From: Agromyces sp. Leaf222
Lineage (GTDB): Bacteria; Actinomycetota; Actinomycetes; Actinomycetales; Microbacteriaceae
Direction of reading: 5' to 3'
NCBI RefSeq assembly: GCF_001421565.1
Contig: NZ_LMKQ01000002.1
Location: forward strand, 62,001-126,000
Length of the DNA: 64,000 nt
In this document: piece by piece, positions 16,720-24,955 of the stretch
How positions within the stretch are numbered: position 1 is the stretch's first letter
Layout: the number at the start of each line of letters is the position of its first letter
The notes under the pieces: generated by a model
What the model was told of the DNA's origin: nothing
Seen by the model: only the letters and a program-made list of their open reading frames with translations
The model's database searches: none
Program-made: the position numbers and the translations under genes

Positions 16720-17562
16720 GTGCCCGCTCGTCGTAGGATCCGATACGCACTGGGTGCGACCGCCGCGGCGTTCGCACTCGTCGCCACGACGTTCTTCGGG
16801 GCCGCCGGAGCGCAGGCCGCGGCGCCGCCGCCACCGTCGATCGCGGCACTGGGCGACTCGATCTCGCAGGCGTACGACGCGTGCGGATACCGTGCGTGCC
16901 CGACCTACAGCTGGTCCACGGGCAGCGTCGCCTCGGTCAACTCGCACGCGTCGCGCATCCGCGCCGCCGGCGTGCCCGCGCTCGTCGTCAGCAACAACTC
17001 GGTCGTCGCGGTGAAGGCGGCGGGCCTGCAGGCGCAGGCGCAGCTCGCGGTGACCAAGCAGGCGCAGTACGTCACGGTGCAGATCGGCGCGAACGACGCC
17101 TGCACCCCGACGGTCGCGACCATGACCCCGGTCGCCGCGTTCGAGGCGTCGGTGCTCGCCGCGCTGACGACGATCAACCAGGGCTCGCCGAACACCAAGG
17201 TGTTCGTCGCGAGCATCCCGAACCTGAAGCGCATGTGGGAGCTCAGCAAGGGCAAGGCGGGCGCGCGGCTGATCTGGGCCGCCGGTCGCATCTGCCAGTC
17301 GATGCTCGTCAAGCCGACGAGCACGGCCGCGGCCGACGTGGCGCGCCGCGACCAGGTGCAGGCGAGGGCGAACGAGTTCAATGCCGCCCTCGCCCGGGTC
17401 TGCACGCCCGCGAGGAACTGCTCGTTCGACGGCAATGCGGTCGCGAACTACGTGTTCACGGCGAGCCAGGTATCGACGCTCGACTACTTCCATCCGAGCA
17501 TCGCGGGCCAGGCCAAGCTCGCCGAGATCACGTGGCCGCTCACCCCGTACGGCGCCCCCTGA
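16720..17562 (+). CDS. Secreted SGNH/GDSL hydrolase
   Basis: A 280-residue exported hydrolase. A Sec signal peptide (RRRIRYA then a hydrophobic core) ends near AQAAA at residue 33. The SGNH blocks are ALGDSIS (Ser47), the Gly block near SHASRIRAAG, GANDAC with the Asn, and DYFHPS carrying the Asp/His pair near the C-terminus. Six cysteines, including CGYRACP, suggest disulfides. The GTG start at 16720 follows GGAAGGACG. The substrate is unknown; lipid or acetyl esters are usual. It converges on a second SGNH gene with a strong terminator between them. Confidence 0.87.
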   Translation: MPARRRIRYALGATAAAFALVATTFFGAAGAQAAAPPPPSIAALGDSISQAYDACGYRACPTYSWSTGSVASVNSHASRIRAAGVPALVVSNNSVVAVKAAGLQAQAQLAVTKQAQYVTVQIGANDACTPTVATMTPVAAFEASVLAALTTINQGSPNTKVFVASIPNLKRMWELSKGKAGARLIWAAGRICQSMLVKPTSTAAADVARRDQVQARANEFNAALARVCTPARNCSFDGNAVANYVFTASQVSTLDYFHPSIAGQAKLAEITWPLTPYGAP

Positions 17563-17596
17563 TCGCCTGAGCCGCCGGTGCCCCTCACCGGCGAAG

Positions 17597-17625
17597 GGCC
17601 CGGGTGTCTCGCGAACGCCCGGGCC
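17597..17625. terminator. Bidirectional hairpin terminator between two SGNH hydrolase genes
   Basis: GGCCCGGGTGT (17597-17607) pairs with ACGCCCGGGCC (17615-17625) over 11 bp with one G-U, around a seven-base loop. A smaller 7-bp hairpin lies just before it (17574-17592). There is no T-run, as is common in high-GC actinobacteria. It sits between convergent genes. Confidence 0.65.
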
Positions 17626-17670
17626 GACCACCCGATCGTGCGCTGGGTCGAGCGCGTCGGTCGCGCTCCG

Positions 17671-18507
17671 TCAGTCGAGGTCGGATACCGCGAGGAACGC
17701 CGCGACGAACCGCGCTGCGAGGTACGCGTACCCGGAGTCGTTCAGGTGCAGGCCGTCGCCGAGGTCGAGCAGGTCGCTGTTGCGCTCCGTGATCCAGGCC
17801 CGCGGGCTCGAGGGATCGATGAACACGGCACCGGCCGACTCGCTCGCCGTGCGGATGGTGGCGAGGTGCACGAGACGGGCCGTGCCCTGGGCGATCGGCT
17901 CGGCCGGTCCGAACACGACGACGACGGCGTCGGGCCATTGCGTGCGGGCCGCCCGCACGGCCTGCTGCACCGCCGTGTACTCCGCTTCGGCAGTGGCCTC
18001 CAGGTCGTTGAGCCCGCCCTGCAGCACGATCAGGTCGTAGTCCGACCCGGTGCGCGCCTCGGCCAGCAGCCGTTGCCGGAATCCGACGTCCGTGGATCCG
18101 TCGGTCGCCGTCGTCTTCGTGAAGCCGGTGCCTCCGACACCGTCGATCGTGGCGCGCCACCCGAGGGAGCTCGCGGCGATGGTCGCCCAGTTCGCCGATG
18201 CGGAGGTGGCTCCGTAGCCCTCCGTGAACGAGTCGCCGACGATGAGCGCACGGGCGTTCGCCGGCAGGTCGGCCACGGAGGGGGCGGTCACGGCAGGCGT
18301 CGGGATCGGGGTCGGCGTGGGGGAGGGCATGGGGGAGGGCGACCCGCTCGACGGCGACGCCGAGTGCGTTCCGCCCGGTGCGCCCGACAGGGGCAGCGTC
18401 GCGCCGAGCGCGATGGGTGCCGCGACGATCGCCGCGCAACCGGCCGCGCCGATGAGGACGAGCACGGTCGTTCGCGCTCGTAACCGCGCTGACCCCCCTC
18501 GGACCAT
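17671..18507 (-). CDS. Membrane-anchored or secreted SGNH/GDSL hydrolase
   Basis: A 278-residue protein. An N-terminal hydrophobic segment (TVLVLIGAAGCAAIVAAPIA, residues about 13-33) acts as a signal or anchor. A Ser/Pro/Thr-rich linker follows (residues about 45-75), then the SGNH domain: ALIVGDSFTEGYG, GVGGTGF, LQGGLNDLE and GLHLNDSGYAYLA. The linker suggests the catalytic part spans the cell wall. It is divergent from the acyltransferase-3 gene at 18610, and such pairs usually modify cell-envelope glycans by adding or removing acyl groups. Confidence 0.85.
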   Translation of the reverse strand: MVRGGSARLRARTTVLVLIGAAGCAAIVAAPIALGATLPLSGAPGGTHSASPSSGSPSPMPSPTPTPIPTPAVTAPSVADLPANARALIVGDSFTEGYGATSASANWATIAASSLGWRATIDGVGGTGFTKTTATDGSTDVGFRQRLLAEARTGSDYDLIVLQGGLNDLEATAEAEYTAVQQAVRAARTQWPDAVVVVFGPAEPIAQGTARLVHLATIRTASESAGAVFIDPSSPRAWITERNSDLLDLGDGLHLNDSGYAYLAARFVAAFLAVSDLD

Positions 18508-18609
18508 GCAGTGAGCATAACCGCGCATTCCTTCGGATAGCATGCAGGTTGCGTTCGCTGACCCCCACGGGCGCCCACCATCCACCTGGTACCCCCGAGA
18601 AGGTGACTC

Positions 18610-19728
18610 ATGCCTGCTGCCCGGAGCCGTCTGCGGTCGCTCGACGGCTTGCGCGGACTCGCAGCGCTGATCGTGCTCGTGCACCACTCGCTGCTGGTCG
18701 TCCCCGGCCTCGCCGCCCCGTACTTCGGCCAGCCCGCCGAGCCCGGCGTGACCTGGCTCCTCGTGCACACCCCGCTGCACCTGCTGTGGGGCGGCACCGA
18801 GGCCGTGTACCTCTTCTTCATCCTGTCGGGCCTCGTGCTGTCGCTGGCCGCGCGGTCGTCGTCGTTCTCGTGGGGCTCGTACTTCCCGTCGCGCATCGTG
18901 CGCCTCTACGTGCCGGTCGTCGCCGCGGTCGTCCTGGCGGCCGTCGTGATCGCGTTGCTCCCCCGCAGCGGGCCGACCGAGAGCATCTGGCTCGCCGGGC
19001 GAGGCGACGCGTACCCGCTTCGCTCGATGTTCGCCGACATGCTGCTCATCGGCGGCCCGAGCGGCATCGTCAGCCCGCTGTGGTCGCTGGAGTGGGAGGT
19101 GCTGTTCTCGCTCCTGCTCCCCGTCTACCTCTACGCCGGTCGGCGCATGCCCGCGTGGCTGCAGGCCGTCGCGGCGATCGCGCTCTCCACGCTGGGTGCG
19201 CTCGTGAGCCTCCCGGCGCTCATGTACCTCCCGATGTTCGCGCTGGGTGTCGCCCTCGCCTCCGGGTGGGAGCGCATCGCCGAGATCCTGGGTCGCATGC
19301 CACGTCGGGTCGCGATCCCGGTGTGGACCGTCACGGTGACGGGCGCGCTCCTGCTCACGAACTCCTACTGGATGCTCCTGCCGTTCACGAGCGCCGGCAT
19401 CGCGCGTGCGGTGACCATGCCGCTCATCCTCGCGGGCGTCGCGATCCTGATCGTCGCCGCGGTGCACGCGGGGCTCCCGAACCGCATCCTGTCGTCGCGA
19501 CCGCTGCTGTTCCTCGGCACGATCTCGTTCAGCCTGTACCTCGTGCACGAGCCGCTCGTGATCGCGATCGGCCACCTCGTTCCGCGCCCGTTCCTGACGG
19601 TGCTCATCGCGGTTCCGGTGTCGCTCGTCGTCGCCGTGGTGTTCTATCGGGTGGTCGAACGTCCGGCGCACATCCTGGCGAAGCGCGTGCGCGATCACGC
19701 CGCTCGCGAGGTCGTGCTCGCGGCCTGA
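18610..19728 (+). CDS. Acyltransferase-3 family membrane protein
   Basis: A 372-residue integral membrane acyltransferase with about ten hydrophobic segments. The family start is SLDGLRGLAALIVLVHHS, with the conserved His in LVHH and the Arg of LDGLRG. Later come LFFILSGLVLS, the R-x10-H-like region RIVRLYVPV, LWSLEWEVLFSLLLP and the LYLVHEPLV segment. These enzymes O-acylate exported sugars. No SGNH domain is fused here, but separate SGNH hydrolases flank it. Confidence 0.9.
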   Translation: MPAARSRLRSLDGLRGLAALIVLVHHSLLVVPGLAAPYFGQPAEPGVTWLLVHTPLHLLWGGTEAVYLFFILSGLVLSLAARSSSFSWGSYFPSRIVRLYVPVVAAVVLAAVVIALLPRSGPTESIWLAGRGDAYPLRSMFADMLLIGGPSGIVSPLWSLEWEVLFSLLLPVYLYAGRRMPAWLQAVAAIALSTLGALVSLPALMYLPMFALGVALASGWERIAEILGRMPRRVAIPVWTVTVTGALLLTNSYWMLLPFTSAGIARAVTMPLILAGVAILIVAAVHAGLPNRILSSRPLLFLGTISFSLYLVHEPLVIAIGHLVPRPFLTVLIAVPVSLVVAVVFYRVVERPAHILAKRVRDHAAREVVLAA

Positions 19729-19757
19729 CCGGCGCCGGTACACGCCCGATCGCGAGG

Positions 19758-19799
19758 GTGCCTTAGGCCGCCTCGCACGTGCCTTAGGCCGCCTCGCAC
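19758..19799. repeat. Exact 21-bp tandem duplication
   Basis: Two identical 21-base units starting GTGCCTTAGGCC lie head to tail at 19758-19778 and 19779-19799, just after the acyltransferase stop. No coding role is apparent. Confidence 0.9.
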
Positions 19800-19845
19800 G
19801 AATAGGGCGGATGCCCGATACCCCGTGGGCACCTCAGCGACGAAT

Positions 19846-19873
19846 GTCGACTCCAGACGAACAAGGAGTCGAC
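19846..19873 (+). promoter_or_regulatory. Hairpin that would sequester the ribosome binding site of the next gene
   Basis: GTCGACTCC (19846-19854) and GGAGTCGAC (19865-19873) form a perfect 9-bp stem with a ten-base loop, AGACGAACAA. The right arm includes the GGAG Shine-Dalgarno core and abuts the ATG at 19874. In the mRNA the site would be paired, so translation may depend on melting or on a factor. As DNA it could also be an operator. Confidence 0.65.
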
Positions 19874-20107
19874 ATGATGATCTCGGAACACAGCCACCTC
19901 CACCTCCTGCGCGCCGAGGAAGAGCGGATCACGCGGGAGCTCGAGCGTCGACGTGAGCAGTTCGAACGCTCGCTCGAGGACGCAGCGGCGGCGGAGCCCG
20001 TGCGCGACGGCGGGCGTTCGGCCGGCCACTCCTGGTGGGCCGGCCTCCTGCACCCGCGCGCTCGGCACGACGGCGCCGCCGCGCACGGCCACGCCCACGC
20101 CGCCTGA
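19874..20107 (+). CDS. Small His-rich protein of unknown function
   Basis: A 77-residue protein that I do not recognise. Residues 1-38 are charged and likely helical (HLHLLRAEEERITRELERRREQ). The middle has GHSWWAGLLHPRARHDG, a small amphipathic or membrane-touching part, and the end is His-rich (AAHGHAHAA). An AAGGAG site lies inside the hairpin just upstream. Tandem ATG codons at 19874 and 19877 are both possible starts. The His content suggests metal binding, but this is only inference. Confidence 0.6.
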   Translation: MMISEHSHLHLLRAEEERITRELERRREQFERSLEDAAAAEPVRDGGRSAGHSWWAGLLHPRARHDGAAAHGHAHAA

Positions 20108-20211
20108 CGGAAGGTTCGACCGGCGGGCGGCAGGGTGGCGCCGGCCGGTGGCCTTCCGGCCGCGCCGCCGCTGCGCTTGACCGGCGCCCGCCGGTCGGAC
20201 ACGCTGAGGGC

Positions 20212-20592
20212 ATGAGCGAAACGACGCGTGGCTCCGTGCGCGGGGCGGCCTTCTGGATCTGTTACGCGATCACGCTGATCAGCGCCCTCACGAGCGTCAC
20301 GTTCGCGATCATCGCCGTGGTCGACGCCGGGCTCGATGCGACCGACGCCCTCTACGCGGCATCCCGCAGCATCGCCCTCGTCGTGCTCGCCCTGGTCGCA
20401 CCGCTGTTCCGGTCGGATGCCGCGCTGCTCGCGGTCGCCGTGGCCATGACCATCGTGCAGGGCATCGACGCCTTCATCGGGGCCCTGCAGGGTGACGTCG
20501 GCAAGACCATCGGGCCCGTCGTGCTCTGCCTCGCCACGATCGTCGCCGCCACCTTCCTCGCGCGGAGCGACCGCACGCGCGACCGCGACTGA
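20212..20592 (+). CDS. Small four-helix membrane protein, unknown function
   Basis: A 126-residue protein with four hydrophobic segments: FWICYAITLISALTSVTFA, SIALVVLALVAPLF, ALLAVAVAMTIVQGIDAFIG and GPVVLCLATIVAATFLA. It ends in a charged RSDRTRDRD tail. The pattern resembles small DUF4267- or DUF4345-like proteins, but I cannot name the family. GAGGGC precedes the ATG, and the next gene starts two bases after its stop. Confidence 0.7.
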   Translation: MSETTRGSVRGAAFWICYAITLISALTSVTFAIIAVVDAGLDATDALYAASRSIALVVLALVAPLFRSDAALLAVAVAMTIVQGIDAFIGALQGDVGKTIGPVVLCLATIVAATFLARSDRTRDRD

Positions 20593-20594
20593 CC

Positions 20595-21344
20595 ATGCCG
20601 CACCAGTACGCGCTGCACACCGACGTCGAAGCCCGCTGCCTCTGCTGCGAGAGCATGCAGCACTTCGTGTTCGCCTCGCCCACCGACCACGTCGTCTGCG
20701 AGCACTGCCGTCGGCACCTCGGCGACGAGAAGGCCGAGCGGCGCGACCGCGAGCATGTCGCACTGTGGCGGGGCATCGTCGCGGCTCGGGATGTCGCGGC
20801 CGCCGACGCGGCCACGACCGCCGAGACCGCGGCGGGTGAAGCCGCGCGAACGATCGCCGGGCTGACCGCCGAACGCGACCAGCTGCGTGCGGGCGCGATC
20901 GACGCAACCGGCGAGACCGGAGCCGCGCTGCGCCGCGACCTCGAGGGCGAGCTCGTGCGCCGCGCCGAACGTGCGACCGAGCTGACGAATCGGCGGCTCG
21001 ACCGCGGCATGCTCGCGCTGTGGCGCCTGCAGGCGTACCACCACCCCGACCCGCGCAAGCCAGGCGCCTGCACCTGCGGCAAGCCGCTGCCGACATGCCC
21101 CGAGAGCCGAGTGCTCGAGGGCGTGCGCCAGGAGATGCGCGACTGGGAGGCCCGCAACCTCGCGCTGCTGCGCGACGGCAAGCGGCACGGACTCCCGCCG
21201 GAGCACCCCGAGGTCGCCGCTGCCGGCGGCGGGAGCGGTGGGGATGATGGCCGTACCGGTGGTGCTGCTGGTGGCGCCGCACGTGGCAGCGCCGCTCCGA
21301 ACCGGGGCTCCGGCCCGCGCCGGCCGGGTGTCGGCGGTCGCTGA
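20595..21344 (+). CDS. Hypothetical protein with two Cys clusters and a coiled middle
   Basis: A 249-residue protein without a recognised family. The N-terminus has a zinc-ribbon-like CLCCES...CEHCRRH pattern. Residues about 50-150 are Ala/Glu-rich and probably coiled-coil. A second cluster, CTCGKPLPTC, lies near residue 157. The last 40 residues are Gly-rich low complexity. It is probably co-transcribed with the small membrane protein before it (2-base gap). The clusters suggest metal binding; a nucleic acid role is only a guess. Confidence 0.6.
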   Translation: MPHQYALHTDVEARCLCCESMQHFVFASPTDHVVCEHCRRHLGDEKAERRDREHVALWRGIVAARDVAAADAATTAETAAGEAARTIAGLTAERDQLRAGAIDATGETGAALRRDLEGELVRRAERATELTNRRLDRGMLALWRLQAYHHPDPRKPGACTCGKPLPTCPESRVLEGVRQEMRDWEARNLALLRDGKRHGLPPEHPEVAAAGGGSGGDDGRTGGAAGGAARGSAAPNRGSGPRRPGVGGR

Positions 21345-21356
21345 CAGACTGGGCGT

Positions 21357-22094
21357 ATGGCCTCCCCGATCGGCACCCCCGGCGGCACGCCCGAGCGCCC
21401 GGCGATCTTCTTCGCCGATGCCGCCGAGTTCCGCGCATGGCTCGAGGCGAACCACGAGACCGCGCCCGAGCTGTGGATGGGCCTCTACAAGAAGCACGTC
21501 GACGAAGCCGGGCTCACCTGGGCCGAGGCCGTGCCGGAGGCGCTCTGCTTCGGGTGGATCGACTCGGTTTCGCAGCGCATCGACGACGACGCCCGGCGCC
21601 AGCGCTGGAGTCCGCGCAAGCCCACGAGCATCTGGTCGGCGGTGAACCTCGCCCACGTCGAGCGGCTCACCGCCGAGGGCCGCATGCGCCCGGCCGGGCA
21701 GGCCGCCTACGAGCGGCGGCGGGCAGAGCGAACGGCCGTCTACTCGCACGAGGCGGGCGACGTGCAGTTGCCGCCCGAAGCCGAGGCCAGGCTCGAGGCC
21801 GACGCCGCGGCATCCGCCTTCTGGGCCCTGGCGACCGGCTCGTATCGGCGTATGGCGATTCACTGGGTGCTCACCGCGAAGCAGGAGGCCACGCGCGAGC
21901 GCCGTCTCGTGCAGCTCATCGACGACTGCGCCGCCGGGCGTCTCGTGCCCCCGCAGCGCTTCGGCACCACGCCGAAGTGGGTCGAGCGTGCGGCCGAGGC
22001 GGCGCGCAGAGCCGCCGATGGTGCGGCGGGCGGCGGTGCAGCGGGCGATGGTTCCGACAGCGGCGGCGGTTCCGACAGCGGCGACGAGCGCTGA
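21357..22094 (+). CDS. YdeI/OmpD-associated family protein
   Basis: A 245-residue protein with the YdeI pattern: FADAAEFRAWLEANHETAPELW, MGLYKKHV, TWAEAVPEALCFGWIDS and RWSPRKPTSIWSAVN. Then comes the PPEAEARLEADAAA region and the C-terminal IHWVLTAKQEATRERRL. The family is often labelled bacteriocin-protection, but its biochemical role is unclear. The last 40 residues are Gly/Ser/Asp low complexity with two copies of GSDSG. A related domain protein lies at 47418. Confidence 0.83.
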   Translation: MASPIGTPGGTPERPAIFFADAAEFRAWLEANHETAPELWMGLYKKHVDEAGLTWAEAVPEALCFGWIDSVSQRIDDDARRQRWSPRKPTSIWSAVNLAHVERLTAEGRMRPAGQAAYERRRAERTAVYSHEAGDVQLPPEAEARLEADAAASAFWALATGSYRRMAIHWVLTAKQEATRERRLVQLIDDCAAGRLVPPQRFGTTPKWVERAAEAARRAADGAAGGGAAGDGSDSGGGSDSGDER

Positions 22095-22120
22095 CCCTCA
22101 GCGCAGACGAGCGCTGAGCC

Positions 22121-22477
22121 TCAGCGCGAACCCTCCTGGTCGTGCGCGGCGATGTCGCGGTCGAGCTCGTCCTCGATGAGCAGGTCGCGGCGCACGTGGT
22201 CGCTGCGGTAGGCCGCGCGCCCGAGCATGTGCGCCGTCATCGGCTGCGTCAGCAGCTGGAACGTCATGATGAGCACGACGGTCGTCAGCACGCCCCAGGT
22301 GGGCACCTGCACGACGATCGCGACGAGCACCGCGGCGAGCCCGAGCACCTGCGGCTTGGTCGCCGCGTGCAGGCGGGTGAGCACGTCGGGGAACCGCACG
22401 ATGCCGATGCCGGCGGCCATCGACAGGAACCCGCTCACCACGATGAGCAGGCCGACGGCGATCTCGGCGGCGCTCAC
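22121..22477 (-). CDS. mnhG: Mrp Na+/H+ antiporter subunit G
   Basis: A 118-residue membrane protein with three hydrophobic segments and the MnhG signature GIGIVRFPDVLTRLHAATKPQ. It is the last gene of the operon. The GTG start at 22477 overlaps the mnhF stop (GTGA). A charged C-terminal tail (LLIEDELDRDIAAHDQEG) is cytoplasmic. It belongs to the hetero-oligomeric cation/proton antiporter. Confidence 0.93.
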   Translation of the reverse strand: MSAAEIAVGLLIVVSGFLSMAAGIGIVRFPDVLTRLHAATKPQVLGLAAVLVAIVVQVPTWGVLTTVVLIMTFQLLTQPMTAHMLGRAAYRSDHVRRDLLIEDELDRDIAAHDQEGSR

Positions 22478-22746
22478 GAGGCATCCTGCTTTCCCATGTA
22501 GCGCGCGATCGAGATCGACCCGACCACTGCGAACATCGCCAGCACGAGCAGGACGACGAGCGTGTCGGTGTGCCGGTTCACGGCCATCTCGGCGCCGAGC
22601 GCGCAGATCGCGATCGCGAGCAGCACGTCGGTCGCGAGCGCTCGATCGAGGATCGACGGGCCGCGGATGATGCGGATGACGGCGGCGATCGCGCCGATGC
22701 CGAACATGATGCCCGCGGCGATGCTCGCGAGCGTGAGGAAGCTCAT
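22474..22746 (-). CDS. mnhF: Mrp Na+/H+ antiporter subunit F
   Basis: A 90-residue membrane protein with three transmembrane segments and the MnhF pattern RIIRGPSILDRALATDVLL. The ATG overlaps the mnhE stop and its stop overlaps mnhG. Its length is normal for the family. Confidence 0.93.
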   Translation of the reverse strand: MSFLTLASIAAGIMFGIGAIAAVIRIIRGPSILDRALATDVLLAIAICALGAEMAVNRHTDTLVVLLVLAMFAVVGSISIARYMGKQDAS

Positions 22747-23378
22747 CTCTCCTCCTTCGAACGGATGTCGCGGGGCAGCCCCTCGCGGCGCTGCCGGCGC
22801 CGTTCGCGCCTGGCCTCTCGCACCGACGCGGCCTGGGCGTGCGTGCCGATGGCGAGCACGATGCGCTCCTCGGTGCCGAGCACGTCGCGGTGGGTGCGTT
22901 CGAGGTCGGCTTCGGTGCGCGTGCCGAGGGCGTGCAGGTAGAGCAGCCCGCGCTCACGGTCGATGTCGACCACGACCGTGCCGGGCACGACCGAGATCGC
23001 CTCGGCCGTGAGGGTCGTCACGAGGTCGGACCGCGTGAGCAGTTGCACGGCGATGATCGAGTTCATCGGCTTCCACCACGGGTTGATCGAGAACCACGCG
23101 ACCTGCAGCGAGGCGACGACGACGTCGAACATCATGCGGAGGCCGAGCAGCAGGCCCCGCCACGGGTTGAAGCGGCCGCTGAGCAGCACGGGCGGCAGGT
23201 AGAGGGTGCGCGTCACCAGGACGGCGAGCAGGATGCCCGAGACGACCGTGAGCAGGTCGATGTGATCCCAGAGAAAGCACCAGAGGGCCACGAGCGCGAC
23301 GAGCAGCGGCAGCTGCCGCCAGACGCTCCACCACCGGTTGACGGTGGGCACCGAGTCGGTCGACGGGCCGGTCGTCAT
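22743..23378 (-). CDS. mnhE: Mrp Na+/H+ antiporter subunit E
   Basis: A 211-residue protein, longer than the usual 160 or so because of an N-terminal lead and a basic C-terminal tail (RREARRERRRQRREG type). The MnhE core has LPPVLLSGRFNPWRGLLLGL, VAWFSINPWWKPMNSII and ISVVPGTVVVDIDRE. It overlaps mnhD and mnhF by four bases each. Confidence 0.92.
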   Translation of the reverse strand: MTTGPSTDSVPTVNRWWSVWRQLPLLVALVALWCFLWDHIDLLTVVSGILLAVLVTRTLYLPPVLLSGRFNPWRGLLLGLRMMFDVVVASLQVAWFSINPWWKPMNSIIAVQLLTRSDLVTTLTAEAISVVPGTVVVDIDRERGLLYLHALGTRTEADLERTHRDVLGTEERIVLAIGTHAQAASVREARRERRRQRREGLPRDIRSKEER

Positions 23379-24955
23379 CGCACACCCCCGGGGAAGACGA
23401 GCGAGACGTAGACCGACGGGTCGATGAGGTTCTCTGCCGCACGGTCGGCGAATCCGAACAGCGGGCCGGCGAACACGGTGAGCAGCACCGTGACGACCAC
23501 GAGCACGGTCGTCGCCGCGACCATGAGCTTGGGCGTGGTCTTCGTCTCGGTGACCGTGGCGCCCTCGGGAGCCTCCTGCACGGATCCGAGCAGCACCGAC
23601 TCGTAGCCGTCGAGCTCCTCGCGCCGGCGCCAGAACGCCATGTTCCAGAACCTCGTGAGGGCGTAGAGCGTGATGAGCGAGGTGATCGCGCCCGCCGCGA
23701 CGACGGTCCAGACGAGCCAGGCCGTCGCCGGGTCGGCCGCGGCCTGCTCGCCGCCGGCGAGGAAGAGCCCGGTCTTGCCGAGGAAGCCCGAGAACGGCGG
23801 GATGCCGCCGAGGTTCAGCGCGGGGATGAAGAACAGGATCGCGAGGAACGGCGAGGCCTTCAGCAGCCCGGCGAGCCGGTTGATCGAGGTCGCCCCGCCG
23901 AACCGCTCGATGAGCCCGGTCGTCAGGAACAGCGTCGTCTGCACCGTGATGTGGTGCACGACGTAGTAGATCGTCGCGGCCATGCCGAGCTGGGTGCCGA
24001 GCGCGATGCCGAAGATCATGTAGCCGATGTGGCTGACGAGCGTGAACGAGAGCAGTCGTTTGATGTCGGCCTGGGTGAGCGCACCGAGGATGCCGATGAC
24101 CATCGTCAGCCCGCCCACGACCATGAGCAGCAACGAGAGGTCCTGCTCGGAGAAGATCACGGTCTCGGTGCGGATGATCGCGTAGACGCCGACCTTCGTG
24201 AGCAGGCCGGCGAACACGGCCGTGACCGGCGCAGGCGCCGTCGGGTACGAGTCGGGCAGCCAGAACGAGAGCGGGAATACGGCGGCCTTGATGCCGAACG
24301 CGATGAGCAGCAGCAGGTGCAGGATCAGCTGCACCTGGTCTGGCAGCGCGCCGATGCGCACCGACAGCTGCGCGATGTTCGCGGTGCCGGTCGCACCGTA
24401 GATGAGCGCGATCGCGCTGAGGAAGAAGAGCGACGAGACGAGGCTCACGATGATGTACGTGACGCCGGCGCGGATGCGCTCGCCCGTGCCGCCGAGCGTC
24501 AGCAGCACGTAGCTCGCCGACAGCAGGATCTCGAACCCGACGTAGAGGTTGAACAGGTCGCCGGCGATGAACGCGTTGAACACGCCGGCCGACAGGATCA
24601 GGTAGCTCGGGTGGAAGATCGACACCGGCGTCTCCCGGTGCCGGTCGGCGACGCCCTGCCCGACGGCGTACACGAGCACCACGAGCAGCACGATGGCCGA
24701 CACGAGCAGCATGATCGCCGAGAGCCGGTCGACGACGAGCACGATGCCGAACGGCGCCGGCCAGCCTCCGACGGTCACGGCGATCGGCTCGCCGGCATCG
24801 ACGACCGCGAGCAGCACCGACGCGATCACGACGACGCCCGCGAGCACCGCGGTGCTGACGAGCATCTGCGCACGCCGGTGGCGTCCGAGGATCAGGGCGG
24901 ATGCCGCGCCGAGGAGGGGCAGCAGCACCACGAGGGGCACGAGCGCGGCGGTCAT
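23375..24955 (-). CDS. mnhD: Mrp Na+/H+ antiporter subunit D (proton-channel-like)
   Basis: A 526-residue complex-I NuoN/M-like subunit with about 14 transmembrane helices. The key Glu lies in YVGFEILLSASYVLL and the key Lys in FGIKAAVFPLSFWLPDSYP, followed by VTAVFAGLLTKVGVYAIIR. The conserved LLSFTLVSHIGYM follows. MrpA and MrpD together form the antiporter channel. Stop/start overlaps link it to mnhC and mnhE. Confidence 0.94.
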   Translation of the reverse strand: MTAALVPLVVLLPLLGAASALILGRHRRAQMLVSTAVLAGVVVIASVLLAVVDAGEPIAVTVGGWPAPFGIVLVVDRLSAIMLLVSAIVLLVVLVYAVGQGVADRHRETPVSIFHPSYLILSAGVFNAFIAGDLFNLYVGFEILLSASYVLLTLGGTGERIRAGVTYIIVSLVSSLFFLSAIALIYGATGTANIAQLSVRIGALPDQVQLILHLLLLIAFGIKAAVFPLSFWLPDSYPTAPAPVTAVFAGLLTKVGVYAIIRTETVIFSEQDLSLLLMVVGGLTMVIGILGALTQADIKRLLSFTLVSHIGYMIFGIALGTQLGMAATIYYVVHHITVQTTLFLTTGLIERFGGATSINRLAGLLKASPFLAILFFIPALNLGGIPPFSGFLGKTGLFLAGGEQAAADPATAWLVWTVVAAGAITSLITLYALTRFWNMAFWRRREELDGYESVLLGSVQEAPEGATVTETKTTPKLMVAATTVLVVVTVLLTVFAGPLFGFADRAAENLIDPSVYVSLVFPGGVR

